This document shows positions 15,958 through 24,143 of a stretch of DNA of 64,000 nt, piece after piece (the first letter of the stretch is position 1; each line of letters starts with the position of its first letter). The notes below the pieces were generated by a model that ran no database searches, was not told the DNA's origin, and worked only from the letters and a program-made list of their open reading frames with translations. The DNA is taken from the NCBI RefSeq assembly GCF_000298235.1, contig NZ_BAHE01000016.1, positions 1 through 64,000 on the forward strand. Reading direction: 5' to 3'. The position numbers were made by a program, and so were the translations under genes. This DNA comes from Gordonia namibiensis NBRC 108229. Lineage in GTDB: Bacteria > Actinomycetota > Actinomycetes > Mycobacteriales > Mycobacteriaceae.

Positions 15958-16020
15958 TGCGGCTGGGCAAGCACGGGGTAAGGGGAGCGGGTAAGCCGTG
16001 AGTGACGCAAACTGTTGCGC

Positions 16021-17319
16021 ATGACTGAACCGGGGACGAGATCCCAGAACCTGCTGTCGTGGAAGCTCACGACGAACACCGTGGTGGCACCGGAGGAACG
16101 CCTGACCTGGCCGAAAACCGTGAGTATCGGTCTGCAGCACGTGGTCGCGATGTTCGGTGCGACCTTCCTGGTGCCGGTGCTCACCGGGTTCCCGCCGTCG
16201 ACGACCCTGCTCTTCTCGGGTGTCGGCACCATTCTGTTCCTGCTGATCACCCGTAACCGTCTGCCCAGCTATCTCGGCTCGAGCTTCGCGATCATCGCGC
16301 CGGTCACTGCAGCGGTCGCCTCCGACGGTGCGTCGTCGGCGCTCGGCGGCCTGGTCGCGGTTGGTGCACTGCTCGTCATCATCGGCCTGATCAGCCACTT
16401 CGCCGGGGTGAGGTGGATCGAGACGCTGATGCCGCCGGTGGTTACCGGCGCGATCGTGGCGCTGATCGGCCTCAACCTGGCTCCGGCCGCGAAGAACAAC
16501 TTCGTCGAGGACCCGGTTCTCGCGACCATCGTGCTGGTCCTGCTCGTCGCGTCGGCGGTGCTGTTCCGCGGACTTCTCGGGCGTCTGGCGATCTTCCTCA
16601 GCGTCGCGTTCGGTTATGTTCTGGCGCTCGTCCTCGACTGGATCGACTCCGACAACGACTACATCGACACCTCCGGCATCGCTGACGCCGCGTGGGTCGG
16701 CCTGCCCGACTTCCAGACCCCGACCTTCGATCTCGGTGTCCTGCCGCTCTTCCTTCCCGTCGTCCTGGTGCTCGTGGTGGAGAACATCGGTCATGTGAAA
16801 TCGGTGGCGATGATGACCGGCAAGGACTACGACGACACGATGGGCCGTGCGCTCGCCGCCGACGGTCTCGCGACGATGCTCGCGGGCAGCGGTGGTGGTT
16901 CGGCGACGACGACCTACGCCGAGAACATCGGCGTGATGTCGGCGACCAAGGTCTACTCGACCGCGGCCTACTGGGTGGCCGGTGCGGCGGCGATCCTGCT
17001 CGGCCTGTCGCCCAAGGTCGGTGCGGTGATCGCCGCGATCCCGCCGGGCGTTCTCGGTGGCGTCACGACCGCCCTCTACGGCCTCGTCGGCATCATCGGC
17101 GTGCAGATCTGGGTCAGCAACAAGGTCGACTTCTCCAAGCCGATCAACCAGTTCACCGCGGCGATCCCGCTCATCATCGGCATCGCCGACTACACCTGGC
17201 AGGTCGGCGATCTCGTCTTCGCCGGCATCTCGCTGGGCTCGGTGGCCGCACTGGTCATCTACCACTCGATGCGGATCATCGGCGGCTGGCGCGGGACGGT
17301 GGTTCCCGACAAGTCCTGA
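16021..17319 (+). CDS. uraA: Uracil permease, NCS2 family
   Basis: Inner-membrane nucleobase:proton symporter of 432 aa with about 14 hydrophobic segments. The motif QHVVAMFGAT in the first helix and the later GGSATTTYAENIGVM segment (transport helix 10 region) are characteristic of UraA/PyrP rather than xanthine carriers. Length fits UraA (429 aa in E. coli). ATG 16021 is preferred over an in-frame TTG 6 bp upstream. Half-sites of the padR-type repeat overlap the start, so the PadR protein may influence expression; no pyrimidine attenuator is visible. It converges on the DUF1023 gene with 2 bp between the stops. Confidence 0.93.
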   Translation: MTEPGTRSQNLLSWKLTTNTVVAPEERLTWPKTVSIGLQHVVAMFGATFLVPVLTGFPPSTTLLFSGVGTILFLLITRNRLPSYLGSSFAIIAPVTAAVASDGASSALGGLVAVGALLVIIGLISHFAGVRWIETLMPPVVTGAIVALIGLNLAPAAKNNFVEDPVLATIVLVLLVASAVLFRGLLGRLAIFLSVAFGYVLALVLDWIDSDNDYIDTSGIADAAWVGLPDFQTPTFDLGVLPLFLPVVLVLVVENIGHVKSVAMMTGKDYDDTMGRALAADGLATMLAGSGGGSATTTYAENIGVMSATKVYSTAAYWVAGAAAILLGLSPKVGAVIAAIPPGVLGGVTTALYGLVGIIGVQIWVSNKVDFSKPINQFTAAIPLIIGIADYTWQVGDLVFAGISLGSVAALVIYHSMRIIGGWRGTVVPDKS

Positions 17320-17321
17320 CG

Positions 17322-18863
17322 TCACCACGGCAGCCGCAATTCGACGTCGGGCTTCCGGGGGACGTAGAGGTCGGGTTGCTGACCGGTGATGACCTTCACC
17401 ATGTTCCGGAAGGCCGTCGAGTCGGGGTCGTTCCAGTAACCGCCGTGGGTCTTGATTCCGCTGTCGTAGGTGCGGCCGTCGATCGTGACCGTGCCGGTGT
17501 CCAGGCGGGTCACTCCCGGTGCCGAATCGGGGTCGGAGCCATGCGGATTCCCGGGGAGCGACTGTGCGAGGTGGATCGGGTCGCCCGGGAACGTCAGTGA
17601 ATAACGTTCGACGCCGCTCGGATGCGGCAGGTCGAGCACTCCGGTGCCCGCCGACGACGCGTAGATGACGCGATCCGGTGTGAGGCCGAGCTGCTCGGCG
17701 GTGCCGACAACAGAGCCGCCGTACGAGTGGCCGATGTAGGTGGTGGTCGCTCCCGGCGCGTGGCACGCGATCTCGGCGTCGAGTTCGGATCCGAACAGTT
17801 CGAGCCGGCGCGCCATGGCGGCAGCGAAAGAAGTGCTCGTGGCCGCGCGGAGGTCCGGGGGTAGGTCGCCGTCGAGGTAGAGGAACACCGGGCCGCCCGT
17901 CCGTGCGGCGAGTTCGGCTGCGGCGCGACGGTTGTCGCCTGCGGCGGTGTCGACGGTGGTGCCGGTGCCGGGGACATACGTCGTCGTATTCCGGGTGCCG
18001 GGGCGCAGCGACCCGATCATCTCCACGACACGCCCCCGCGGTGTGTTCACAAAGGTCACGAAGCGCCGCTCGACCGGCCCGGGCGCCAGCATCTCCCGCA
18101 GCGTTCGAGCCCGACGTCCCTCGCCCCGGCCGGCCTGGATCTCGTCGACGAGGGCGTTGCGGATGTTGATCTCGTTGGCCTGGATGCGGACGTCGAAGGG
18201 CACGCCCGGAAGATTGCCCATGACATGCGGATTCGCCTGGAGGAGGCGTCGGACGTCGTCGGGTTCCAGGTGTTCGACGATCGCCCGGATCTGGGGTGGG
18301 CTGAGGCTCTCGAGCGTGCGGATCGCGGCGTCGGCGTCCATCGTCCGGCCGCCGGGCAAGATGACGTCGGGTTGGCCGTCGACCATGGTTGTCAGATCAG
18401 CGGCGTACCCGTCGAGTCGGGAGCCGTAGCGTTCGTCGAGGGCGTCGATCGCGGCGAGGCCCGAGTCGATGGTCTCGGAGACCTCGGCGGCGGTCGATGC
18501 TCGACGTGGATCGGGGTGGGTGACGGTCCCGTCGTCGGCGACGTCGAATCCGGAGGACGTCGCCGCGTCGACGATCCGAAGGACGTGATCACGTGCATGG
18601 GACAGATCAGTCCCCGCGTCGGAGGCCTCGTCGGCGATCATCTGCAGCACGTTGCGGACCTCCCCGCCGTGGTCGTGCTCCTGCCAGATCTTCTGGTGCG
18701 CCGCATCGTGGGCGCGGCCGCGCCACGACCGTACGGAATCGAAAGTCCGCACAGCGCGGTCGATTCCGGTGTCGACGGCTTCGGCGGCCAGGGTCGCCGC
18801 CGACCCGGCGTCGGAGAAGGACTGCGGATTCCACCCACGTAGGGCCGAGATCGAGGGGCGCAT
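17322..18863 (-). CDS. Alpha/beta hydrolase with DUF1023 domain, type-VII-linked
   Basis: Protein of 513 aa. The N-terminal 150 residues are helical with a central SWRG motif, resembling the WXG100/LXG-like regions that mark substrates or partners of type VII secretion. The C-terminal half (about 275-440) is a DUF1023 hydrolase with the nucleophile motif GHSYGGS and HGGYWNDPDS, which may supply the catalytic His. The start overlaps the stop of the preceding gene (TGATG), so the two are translationally coupled. A signal peptide is absent. Likely role: an ESX-associated secreted or cell-envelope hydrolase; the target is unknown. Confidence 0.75.
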   Translation of the reverse strand: MRPSISALRGWNPQSFSDAGSAATLAAEAVDTGIDRAVRTFDSVRSWRGRAHDAAHQKIWQEHDHGGEVRNVLQMIADEASDAGTDLSHARDHVLRIVDAATSSGFDVADDGTVTHPDPRRASTAAEVSETIDSGLAAIDALDERYGSRLDGYAADLTTMVDGQPDVILPGGRTMDADAAIRTLESLSPPQIRAIVEHLEPDDVRRLLQANPHVMGNLPGVPFDVRIQANEINIRNALVDEIQAGRGEGRRARTLREMLAPGPVERRFVTFVNTPRGRVVEMIGSLRPGTRNTTTYVPGTGTTVDTAAGDNRRAAAELAARTGGPVFLYLDGDLPPDLRAATSTSFAAAMARRLELFGSELDAEIACHAPGATTTYIGHSYGGSVVGTAEQLGLTPDRVIYASSAGTGVLDLPHPSGVERYSLTFPGDPIHLAQSLPGNPHGSDPDSAPGVTRLDTGTVTIDGRTYDSGIKTHGGYWNDPDSTAFRNMVKVITGQQPDLYVPRKPDVELRLPW

Positions 18864-19237
18864 CAGCGGGTCCGCAGCGAGTCGAATGTCGATGCCACCC
18901 GGGCATCCGATGCGACGGTCGTCGTGACAGAGGTGTCGAGGAGTTCGCTCATCGTCAGCAGTCGGTGGCCGATCGACTCGACCGCGCGGCGGGCGGGTTC
19001 AGCGGTGTCGCGGAGTGCGTGTGCGATCCGGCTCGGCGAACCCTGGACCTCGCCGATGGCCGCGGTGTCGATCGCGGAGATGGCGATGCCGTTCCCGCGC
19101 CACGACCTGACCACGGCCTCGATCTCGTCCGGCGAGACCCCGAAAGTGCCTTTGTCCGAATCGTTTCTGCGTTCGGGTCGGGGAAACCACCGGGGCACAA
19201 GCGGGATGGGTACGGGAATGGGGAACGGTAACAGCAT
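18863..19237 (-). CDS. Small EspC/WXG100-like partner of the DUF1023 hydrolase
   Basis: Protein of 124 aa. After a Pro-rich start (MLLPFPIPVPIPLVPRWFPR) it has a helical region, FGVSPDEIEAVVRSWRG, with the SWRG element of WXG-type proteins, and a second helix ending VASTFDSLRTR. This helical-hairpin layout resembles ESX/EspC-family substrates. ATG 19237 is chosen over an upstream in-frame ATG (19342) that would add an unlikely Arg/Pro lead. It shares one base with the next start, so the pair is probably made in fixed ratio and may form a heterodimer. Confidence 0.55.
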   Translation of the reverse strand: MLLPFPIPVPIPLVPRWFPRPERRNDSDKGTFGVSPDEIEAVVRSWRGNGIAISAIDTAAIGEVQGSPSRIAHALRDTAEPARRAVESIGHRLLTMSELLDTSVTTTVASDARVASTFDSLRTR

Positions 19238-19392
19238 GATCCTCCGCGACTCGTCGAGGACTGCGACCACCCGGCGAGGTGATGCACTTCTTGGACGCGC
19301 CGGGTGCCTCGGCGGTTCCGAAAAATCGTTTCGCCCGGCCATGAGCGGTCGCTACGTTTGGGGGCACTCGACACAGGACAGGGGACTCACCG

Positions 19393-19902
19393 ATGCCGCA
19401 ACAGACTTGGCGCACGAGGTCGGAGCGGGCCGACGACATCGCGCGCGTCCACGAGATCAATGCCGACGCCTTCCCGACGTCGGAGGAGGCCGAACTGGTC
19501 GACGCGCTGCGCGCCGACCCGGCCTGGATCGACGGACTGTCCATGGTCGCGGTCGATGCCGACGATCGCCCGGTCGGCTTCGCGCTGCTGACGCGTTGCC
19601 ACATCGACGATGCGCCGGCGCTGTGTCTGGCACCGTGTGCGGTCGCCACCGACCACCAGCGCACCGGGGCCGGTTCGGCCGCGATCGTCGCAGCCCTCGA
19701 TGCGGCGCGCGAGATGGGGGAGAGCACCGTCGTCGTGCTGGGTCACCCCGACTACTACCCGCGCTTCGGTTTCCGACGAGCCGTCGACCACGGTGTCCGC
19801 CTGAGCATCGAGGTGCCAGAGGACGCGCTGATGGTGCTCGGTCTCGACGGGGCCGATATCCCGTCCGGGCTGGTCCGCTACGCGGCGCCGTTCGGTATCT
19901 GA
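19393..19902 (+). CDS. GNAT-family N-acetyltransferase
   Basis: Acetyl-CoA-dependent acyltransferase of 169 aa. The N-terminal RSERADDIARVHEINADAF, the LAPCAVATDHQRTGAGSAAI segment (beta-4 plus the acetyl-CoA-binding Q/R-x-x-G-x-A loop) and LGHPDYYPRFGFRRA are typical of YhbS-like GNAT enzymes. Substrate unknown. It is the last intact chromosomal gene before the integrated element and is followed by a long hairpin. Confidence 0.9.
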   Translation: MPQQTWRTRSERADDIARVHEINADAFPTSEEAELVDALRADPAWIDGLSMVAVDADDRPVGFALLTRCHIDDAPALCLAPCAVATDHQRTGAGSAAIVAALDAAREMGESTVVVLGHPDYYPRFGFRRAVDHGVRLSIEVPEDALMVLGLDGADIPSGLVRYAAPFGI

Positions 19903-19931
19903 GCGGGGTCGTTCCCGCGTGCCTGATTTCG

Positions 19932-19997
19932 TCCCGCTTGTTCGTTTCCTTCCCGCCAATTGAGCTCAATCAGCGGGGAGGAACTGAACAAGCGGGA
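19932..19997. repeat. Long imperfect inverted repeat beside the left attachment site
   Basis: TCCCGCTTGTTC (19932-19943) pairs with GAACAAGCGGGA (19986-19997), and pairing continues inward with two mismatches to about 25 bp per arm. It may be the terminator of the acetyltransferase gene; it ends 24 bp before the displaced tRNA end. No T-run follows. Confidence 0.55.
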
Positions 19998-20021
19998 ATC
20001 CGGCGCGGCACCGCGGCGAGC

Positions 20022-20059
20022 GCCCCCGGCAGGATTCGAACCTGCGACCTAGGGATTAG
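20022..20059. repeat. Left attachment site (attL), displaced 3' end of tRNA-Arg
   Basis: 38 bp identical to 33305-33342. It covers the T-arm, acceptor end and part of the anticodon arm of tRNA-Arg on the minus strand. No 5' tRNA half follows, so this is the original chromosomal 3' end displaced by integration. The flanking base at 20021 (C) differs from 33304 (T). Confidence 0.95.
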
Positions 20060-20196
20060 GGGGTTGTTCCGGAAGGTTGGTTCGTCTTCTAGGTTCGTTT
20101 GGGTCGATAGAATGTGCTTTGCCGTGCATTTATGTGTCGAAACGTAGGGTCTTCTTGATTCTTCTGGGGATTGGTACGTGCGCCGAAGTCGGGCCG

Positions 20197-20238
20197 TAAA
20201 CGGCACTTCCTGGGGCGAAAACGGCACGTATTCGGCAC
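20197..20238. promoter_or_regulatory. AAACGGCAC repeats near the left end (candidate integrase arm sites)
   Basis: TAAACGGCAC (20197-20206) and AAAACGGCAC (20218-20227) are 21 bp apart; a partial copy, TTCGGCAC, is at 20231-20238. The same motif occurs at the other end of the element, at 33238-33247 and inverted at 33273-33283. Sharing between both ends suggests arm-type sites for integrase or excisionase. Inference. Confidence 0.45.
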
Positions 20239-20251
20239 TAGAATTGGTGCT

Positions 20252-20350
20252 ATGAAGGCGCTGATATTGACCGTGGGTACCGGTGATCCGGTGGCCATCC
20301 TTGGTGCGTTAAGTTGCGCCGTGGCGCGGGGGTGGAGCTGCTGTGGGTGA
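20252..20350 (+). CDS. Possible 32-aa leader peptide or gene fragment
   Basis: An ATG at 20252 opens 32 codons (MKALILTVGTGDPVAILGAL and 12 more residues) that end 8 bp inside the next gene, so coupling to it is possible. The first 13 residues resemble the N-terminus of CARF-type Rossmann proteins, but nothing further supports that and the length is far too short. It may be a leader peptide, a remnant, or chance. Confidence 0.3.
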   Translation: MKALILTVGTGDPVAILGALSCAVARGWSCCG

Positions 20351-20603
20351 GTTGACTCCCGGCGACCGCCGGATGCTGGCCACGATGCGCGCCGCTCGTG
20401 ATCGGGGCACGGCTGCGGGACGGCGGTTCCCTCTGCCTGAGGGGCTCTCGTTTGTCGGTGGTGACGTTCACAAGTTGCTCCGTGGTCGTGGGTATGTCGG
20501 CGGGTTTCGGGTCGCGACGGATGACGATGGGGCGCGGTATGCGGTGCTGACGGATTTCGACCGCCCTGACGCGTGGCGGTCCCTGTCGAGTGAGGCGTCG
20601 TGA
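20343..20603 (+). CDS. Unknown 86-aa element protein
   Basis: Small protein starting at GTG 20343. It begins GELTPGDRRMLATMRAARDR, followed by a basic Arg-rich part and FVGGDVHKLLRGRGYVGG, then an acidic strand region. Helix-turn features suggest a small nucleic-acid-binding protein but no family is recognised. It overlaps the next gene by 4 bp (GTGA) and is the first clear gene of a rightward run of four at the left end of the element, a position often used for cargo genes. Confidence 0.55.
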   Translation: MGELTPGDRRMLATMRAARDRGTAAGRRFPLPEGLSFVGGDVHKLLRGRGYVGGFRVATDDDGARYAVLTDFDRPDAWRSLSSEAS

Positions 20604-21190
20604 GCATGGCGGTGTCGGCGGGGGTTGATCCTCGTGATCGGGTGTTCGCGTTGGTGGGTCGGCTCGATGAGAGTCTCGTGGTCGGCATGGTGAAGATGGC
20701 GCCGGGTCCGACTGTCTACCGTCGGCGGGGTGGCGTGTGGGTGCAGGACCGGGCGCTGCTCGCGACTCTGCGGGCGCGGTCTCGGCGGCGCCCGTTGCTT
20801 CGGGAACTGACGCGGCGGGACTTGATCTCGTCGGAGGTCGCGCGGTGGGATGCCGAGGAGACTCGGCGTGCTGCTGCGAAGTCCGGCATGTACGGCGAGG
20901 TGGCTGCTCGTCCGGCTGTGCCGTCGCGGGCGGCGGTAACGAACGCCCGCCGGGTCGCTCGGGCTGCGCGGGGCGATGATCCTGCGGCACGGGAAGACGC
21001 GTTGCTGGCCGAACTTCTGGATGAGCGGCGGCGGTCGGCTGAGGTGATGGGGGCGCCGGTTATGGCCAGCGCCGCGCGCCCGACGGGTGACAGGCAGCGT
21101 GAGGTCACAGCGGCTCGGCTGCGGGAGCTGAGGGCGTCTCGGGAGCGGATGGGTGCGCTGGTGGCGGCGGTGCGTGCTGGGGGTCGGTGA
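20600..21190 (+). CDS. Unknown 196-aa Arg-rich element protein
   Basis: Protein starting at GTG 20600, overlapping both neighbours by 4 bp. The N-terminal 60 residues look globular (RDRVFALVGRLDESLVVGMV), and most of the rest is strongly helical and rich in Arg, Ala and Glu (DALLAELLDERRRSAEVM; TAARLRELRASRERMGALVA). A nucleic-acid-binding or coiled-coil scaffold role is possible. No homologous family is recognised. It is part of the four-gene rightward run of the element. Confidence 0.55.
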   Translation: MSMAVSAGVDPRDRVFALVGRLDESLVVGMVKMAPGPTVYRRRGGVWVQDRALLATLRARSRRRPLLRELTRRDLISSEVARWDAEETRRAAAKSGMYGEVAARPAVPSRAAVTNARRVARAARGDDPAAREDALLAELLDERRRSAEVMGAPVMASAARPTGDRQREVTAARLRELRASRERMGALVAAVRAGGR

Positions 21191-21567
21191 GGGTGCGCGT
21201 CTGTTTCGGCTGGGATGACATGGCGGCGTGGCTCGCCGAGGGCCTCGGCACGATGGATCCCGGTGATGTTCTCGACGTCGGTGACGGGCGGGCTGTCGAG
21301 GATGATGAGCTCGTTGACTGTGCTGACGTCACGCGGGTTGAGGGCGGGTGGATCGTGCGGTTGTCGAGGATTGCCCTTGTCGACGAGGTTGTCGGCGAGG
21401 GCGAGCTTGAGCCGGAGGTGTGGGCGGTCGATGACCTTGCGACGGACGGTGTCTTGCTGACCGGCGACGCTGAGCTCGCGGCGGGTGCTGTGGTGGGGTG
21501 GTTTCGGGACCGGCTGGGTGTCGTGGGTCCGGCGGCGCTGGGTTTCTCGTACTCGGAGGCTGTCTAA
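21187..21567 (+). CDS. Unknown 126-aa acidic element protein
   Basis: GTG start at 21187, overlapping the previous gene by 4 bp. The protein is very acidic and rich in Val, Gly, Asp and Glu (DPGDVLDVGDGRAVEDDELV), with a mostly beta-strand pattern and a C-terminal helix (AGAVVGWFRDRLGVVG). The contrast with the very basic protein encoded just upstream could mean the two interact, but this is speculation. Not recognised. Confidence 0.55.
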   Translation: MRVRVCFGWDDMAAWLAEGLGTMDPGDVLDVGDGRAVEDDELVDCADVTRVEGGWIVRLSRIALVDEVVGEGELEPEVWAVDDLATDGVLLTGDAELAAGAVVGWFRDRLGVVGPAALGFSYSEAV

Positions 21568-21584
21568 CGCTTACGGTGGCTCGC

Positions 21585-22154
21585 ATGGATATTGCGGCGC
21601 TGGTGGTGTCGATCTTCGCGGTGGTGTTGACGGTGGCGCTGTTCTTGGTGCGGTTGCCGCGCGTGGTGGTGGAACATACGCGCGATGCTCAGCCTGGGAC
21701 TCCGGCACCGGAAGGAACGATCGTCGAGCCCGATGGTTCCTATCTCGACAGTCATGGCAACACGCATTCGACGTTGTCGGAGCAGCGGTTTCGGGTTGTA
21801 GTGGTGAATCATGGCTCGGAGGCGATTACGGTGCGGTCCATCGGCATCGTCGACGAGCACGGTAAGGCTCTGAAAGACGAGTCGGGGGCCATCCTGCTCG
21901 ACTACGAGGAGTCCCAAAATCGGGGGTATCTCCGGCGTGTGGGCGGGGGTGCAGTTCTAACCGGTGACTTCCCGCTTGGGCCGGAGTTGCCTGCGCGGGT
22001 GGACGGGCATGGGTGTGTGGTCTGGCGGTACCCGACCGAGCAACTAGAGCCGATCCGTGGCAAACAGGCGCGGGCGTACGCGGTGGTGTATCGGTCGGCG
22101 TGGCTGCCGTTTTTACCAGTGAAGTCGCGGCGGGTCCTTGCGCCGCGTGACTAG
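21585..22154 (+). CDS. Single-pass membrane protein of the element
   Basis: Protein of 189 aa. ATG 21585 is directly followed by a transmembrane helix (DIAALVVSIFAVVLTVALFL) and then a basic RLPRVVVEH segment, so the C-terminal domain is probably cytoplasmic by the positive-inside rule. That domain is beta-rich, with FRVVVVNHGSEAITVRSIGI resembling an immunoglobulin-like strand pair. The role is unknown; membrane-anchored cargo proteins in satellites are sometimes anti-phage factors, but nothing here proves it. The gene converges on the minus-strand block with 16 bp between stops. Confidence 0.6.
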   Translation: MDIAALVVSIFAVVLTVALFLVRLPRVVVEHTRDAQPGTPAPEGTIVEPDGSYLDSHGNTHSTLSEQRFRVVVVNHGSEAITVRSIGIVDEHGKALKDESGAILLDYEESQNRGYLRRVGGGAVLTGDFPLGPELPARVDGHGCVVWRYPTEQLEPIRGKQARAYAVVYRSAWLPFLPVKSRRVLAPRD

Positions 22155-22170
22155 CGGGGCGGTCGCAGCG

Positions 22171-22866
22171 TCAGGCGACGCGGATGGCCTTGGTGACGTC
22201 GAAGACGATCCGGAAAAACGAGGTTAGTTCGACCTGATGGCGGTTGACGTCGGTGCGTGTCGACCGCGTTGTGTCGAAGGGGGTGAGCTGGATTCGGACG
22301 TCGGTGTCGGTGATGGCGATGGTGCGGGCCGGGTAGGCGGGGCTGTAGTACCAAGCGACGGTGAGGTTTTGGAGGCCGAGGGCGAGGGTGAGGGCCGCTT
22401 CGGTGCCGAGGTGCAGGAGCGGGGTGCCGTAGGGCGTTTTGGCGTAGAACGCCGCCAAGGCGGCGCCGAGGTCGGTGGCGAGGTTGCCGGTGCTGGCGAC
22501 AGTCTCGACGTCGGCGTGGGACAGGAACACCTCGTCAGGATCATCGAGTCCGGCGCCGTAGTACAGGTGGCGCGCGGCGTAAAACTCGGCGGTGCGGTTG
22601 GCGCTGGGGCTGACGGCGGCGTCGAGCTCGTCGAGGGTGGCGCAGCGGGTGGGAACTTGGGCATGCACGACCATGGCTTGGGGGCCGAAGTCTTCGCCGA
22701 GGGAGACCTCGGGCGGCTCGGGGAGCGGGTAGGCGGGTTCGCAAATGTCGGTGACGACGACGTTGGTGGTGCGGTCGAGGAACTCCTCGGGTTCTTTGGC
22801 GCGGGTCCAGCTACCGGCGGGTTCCTGGGTGACCGTGATCGTGTCCAAAAGTGTGTGGCCCATCAT
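22171..22866 (-). CDS. Putative phage capsid-like structural protein
   Basis: Protein of 231 aa preceded by a strong ribosome-binding site (AGGAGG). Three features resemble HK97-like capsid proteins of actinophages: an N-terminal stretch with an isolated CEP-type turn, a helix FYAARHLYYG followed by a loop, and the hydrophobic segment TPYGTPLLHLGTEAALTLAL (compare the IMLHVP..A.L.L pattern). The C-terminus, HQVELTSFFRIVFDVTKAIRVA, matches the final beta strands of that fold (R.Y.V.WD.....A..V). It is short for the family (usual length about 290-300). It is the last gene of the leftward block. Assignment is by eye and tentative; a profile search should decide. Confidence 0.4.
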   Translation of the reverse strand: MMGHTLLDTITVTQEPAGSWTRAKEPEEFLDRTTNVVVTDICEPAYPLPEPPEVSLGEDFGPQAMVVHAQVPTRCATLDELDAAVSPSANRTAEFYAARHLYYGAGLDDPDEVFLSHADVETVASTGNLATDLGAALAAFYAKTPYGTPLLHLGTEAALTLALGLQNLTVAWYYSPAYPARTIAITDTDVRIQLTPFDTTRSTRTDVNRHQVELTSFFRIVFDVTKAIRVA

Positions 22867-23235
22867 TGGCCTCCTAGTTGACTAATTGCCGGCTGCTCGC
22901 TGGTAGAGGGTTAGGGGCCTGCACCGCCCCGCACGCGTAGTGCCGGGTGCGGTAGTCCATGCGGCGCAGGCCTTGTCCCGTTGTGTCTCCGGTGGCGCGC
23001 TGCTTTTGAGGTCACACGCGCGGGTTGCCCTGGCTGACGAGCACCGTTGTGGTGGGCGCCGGAGATGTGGCGGGTGGGGGTGCGGGGCGTCGCAGGTGGC
23101 GTCGAGGGGGGTCATTTGGTGGGTTCCCCAAGCGGTGCGAGCGGGCTGTGGACCGCTCGCGGGCTGGCAACCTTACTGGCTCTGGTCGGTGTACCGATAC
23201 CGACTGCGGCCCGATGGACGACGCCCCGCAGGTAT
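22867..23235. other. 369-bp gap in the leftward block, no supported gene
   Basis: Between the 299-aa gene and the capsid-like gene. Short minus-strand frames exist (for example ATG 22959, 28 codons, ending beside the ribosome-binding site of the next gene) but none has convincing codon use. A small gene may be hidden here. Confidence 0.4.
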
Positions 23236-24135
23236 TTAGGTGGTGGCCATGGCTGGCTCCTTGTGTGCGGCCACGGCTTCGGTGGCGGTCCGGATGGTGG
23301 GTGCGGCGCCGTTGGCGATGGCGTCGCAAATCCAGAGGGTGGTGCGGGTGCCTGCGGTGGTGGTGTCGGGGAGTTTGTCGGGGTGCTCGAAGTAGAGCGC
23401 GGCGGTGGTGGTGTTCGTCTCTGCTGGGTCGAGGTCAGGCAGTAGGCCGCGTTGGCGGAGTTCGTCGACGACGTTGGTGACGTGCTCGAATTCGGCGACG
23501 AGCTGGACTGCCCGCAACCGCTTGTAGGGGACGTGGTGCCGTTGGGGCATGGTGTCCCAGCGGCGGATGTCGGCGGCGGTGAGGCTGTATTCCTGCCGGA
23601 ATTCTTCGGCTTCGACGAGGCCTTGCCAGCGTCCGGCGACGATGTGGTCGGCGAGGGTGTGGGGTTCGCTGGTGAGCTCGACGATGATGGCTTGGGTCCA
23701 TGGTCGGAGGGTGTCGGTGATGAGGGTGTCGCCGAGCCGAAGCCAGGTGTTGTGGGCTTCGCGGGCGCGGCGGAAGCGATTCTGGTTGCGCATTTTGGTG
23801 AGTTGGCGGGCGGTTTGGGGCGTGGCTCCGGCGATGACGCGGGCGGCGGCTTCGCTGCGTTGCTGGGGGCTGGTGTCTTCGCGGGAGAGGATCGCGAGGG
23901 CGTCGTCGGCGGTGCCGTCGAGGTGGTGCGCGAGGTTGGCGATCTCGGCGTCGGTCTGTTGTTCGGCGAGGACGACGTCGGCGATGGCTTGGCGGGTGTC
24001 GGCGACGGCTTTGGTGGGTGTGATGCCATGTTCGGCGGCGTCGGCGAGGAGTCGGTCGAAGGCGTCAAGGGTTTGTTGCGCGGTGTCGAGGGGGCGGGGT
24101 GGCTTGGTGCGGGTGCCGGGGTGCTTCTTGGTCAC
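23236..24135 (-). CDS. Unknown 299-aa helical protein of the satellite block
   Basis: GTG start at 24135, 8 bp after the preceding gene. Residues 1-130 are predicted helical and rich in Ala, Asp, Gln and Arg (TAQQTLDAFDRLLADAAEHG). The middle contains aromatic and charged segments (GRWQGLVEAEEFRQEYSL; RRWDTMPQRHHVPYKRLRAV), and the end is Thr/Ala-rich (ATEAVAAHKEPAMATT). Its place just upstream of the capsid-like gene is where a scaffold or head-morphogenesis protein would be expected, but no family is recognised. Confidence 0.6.
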   Translation of the reverse strand: MTKKHPGTRTKPPRPLDTAQQTLDAFDRLLADAAEHGITPTKAVADTRQAIADVVLAEQQTDAEIANLAHHLDGTADDALAILSREDTSPQQRSEAAARVIAGATPQTARQLTKMRNQNRFRRAREAHNTWLRLGDTLITDTLRPWTQAIIVELTSEPHTLADHIVAGRWQGLVEAEEFRQEYSLTAADIRRWDTMPQRHHVPYKRLRAVQLVAEFEHVTNVVDELRQRGLLPDLDPAETNTTTAALYFEHPDKLPDTTTAGTRTTLWICDAIANGAAPTIRTATEAVAAHKEPAMATT

Positions 24136-24143
24136 GGGGGCTC

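Noticed and set aside
15904-17766. Long minus-strand frame of 620 codons opposite uraA
   Set aside because: It mirrors the codon structure of a clear permease gene; its product is Arg/Asp/His-rich without any family pattern.
20252-20350. Csm6/CARF-type CRISPR ancillary protein
   Set aside because: Only about 13 residues resemble the family start; the frame ends after 32 codons and no other CRISPR component exists.
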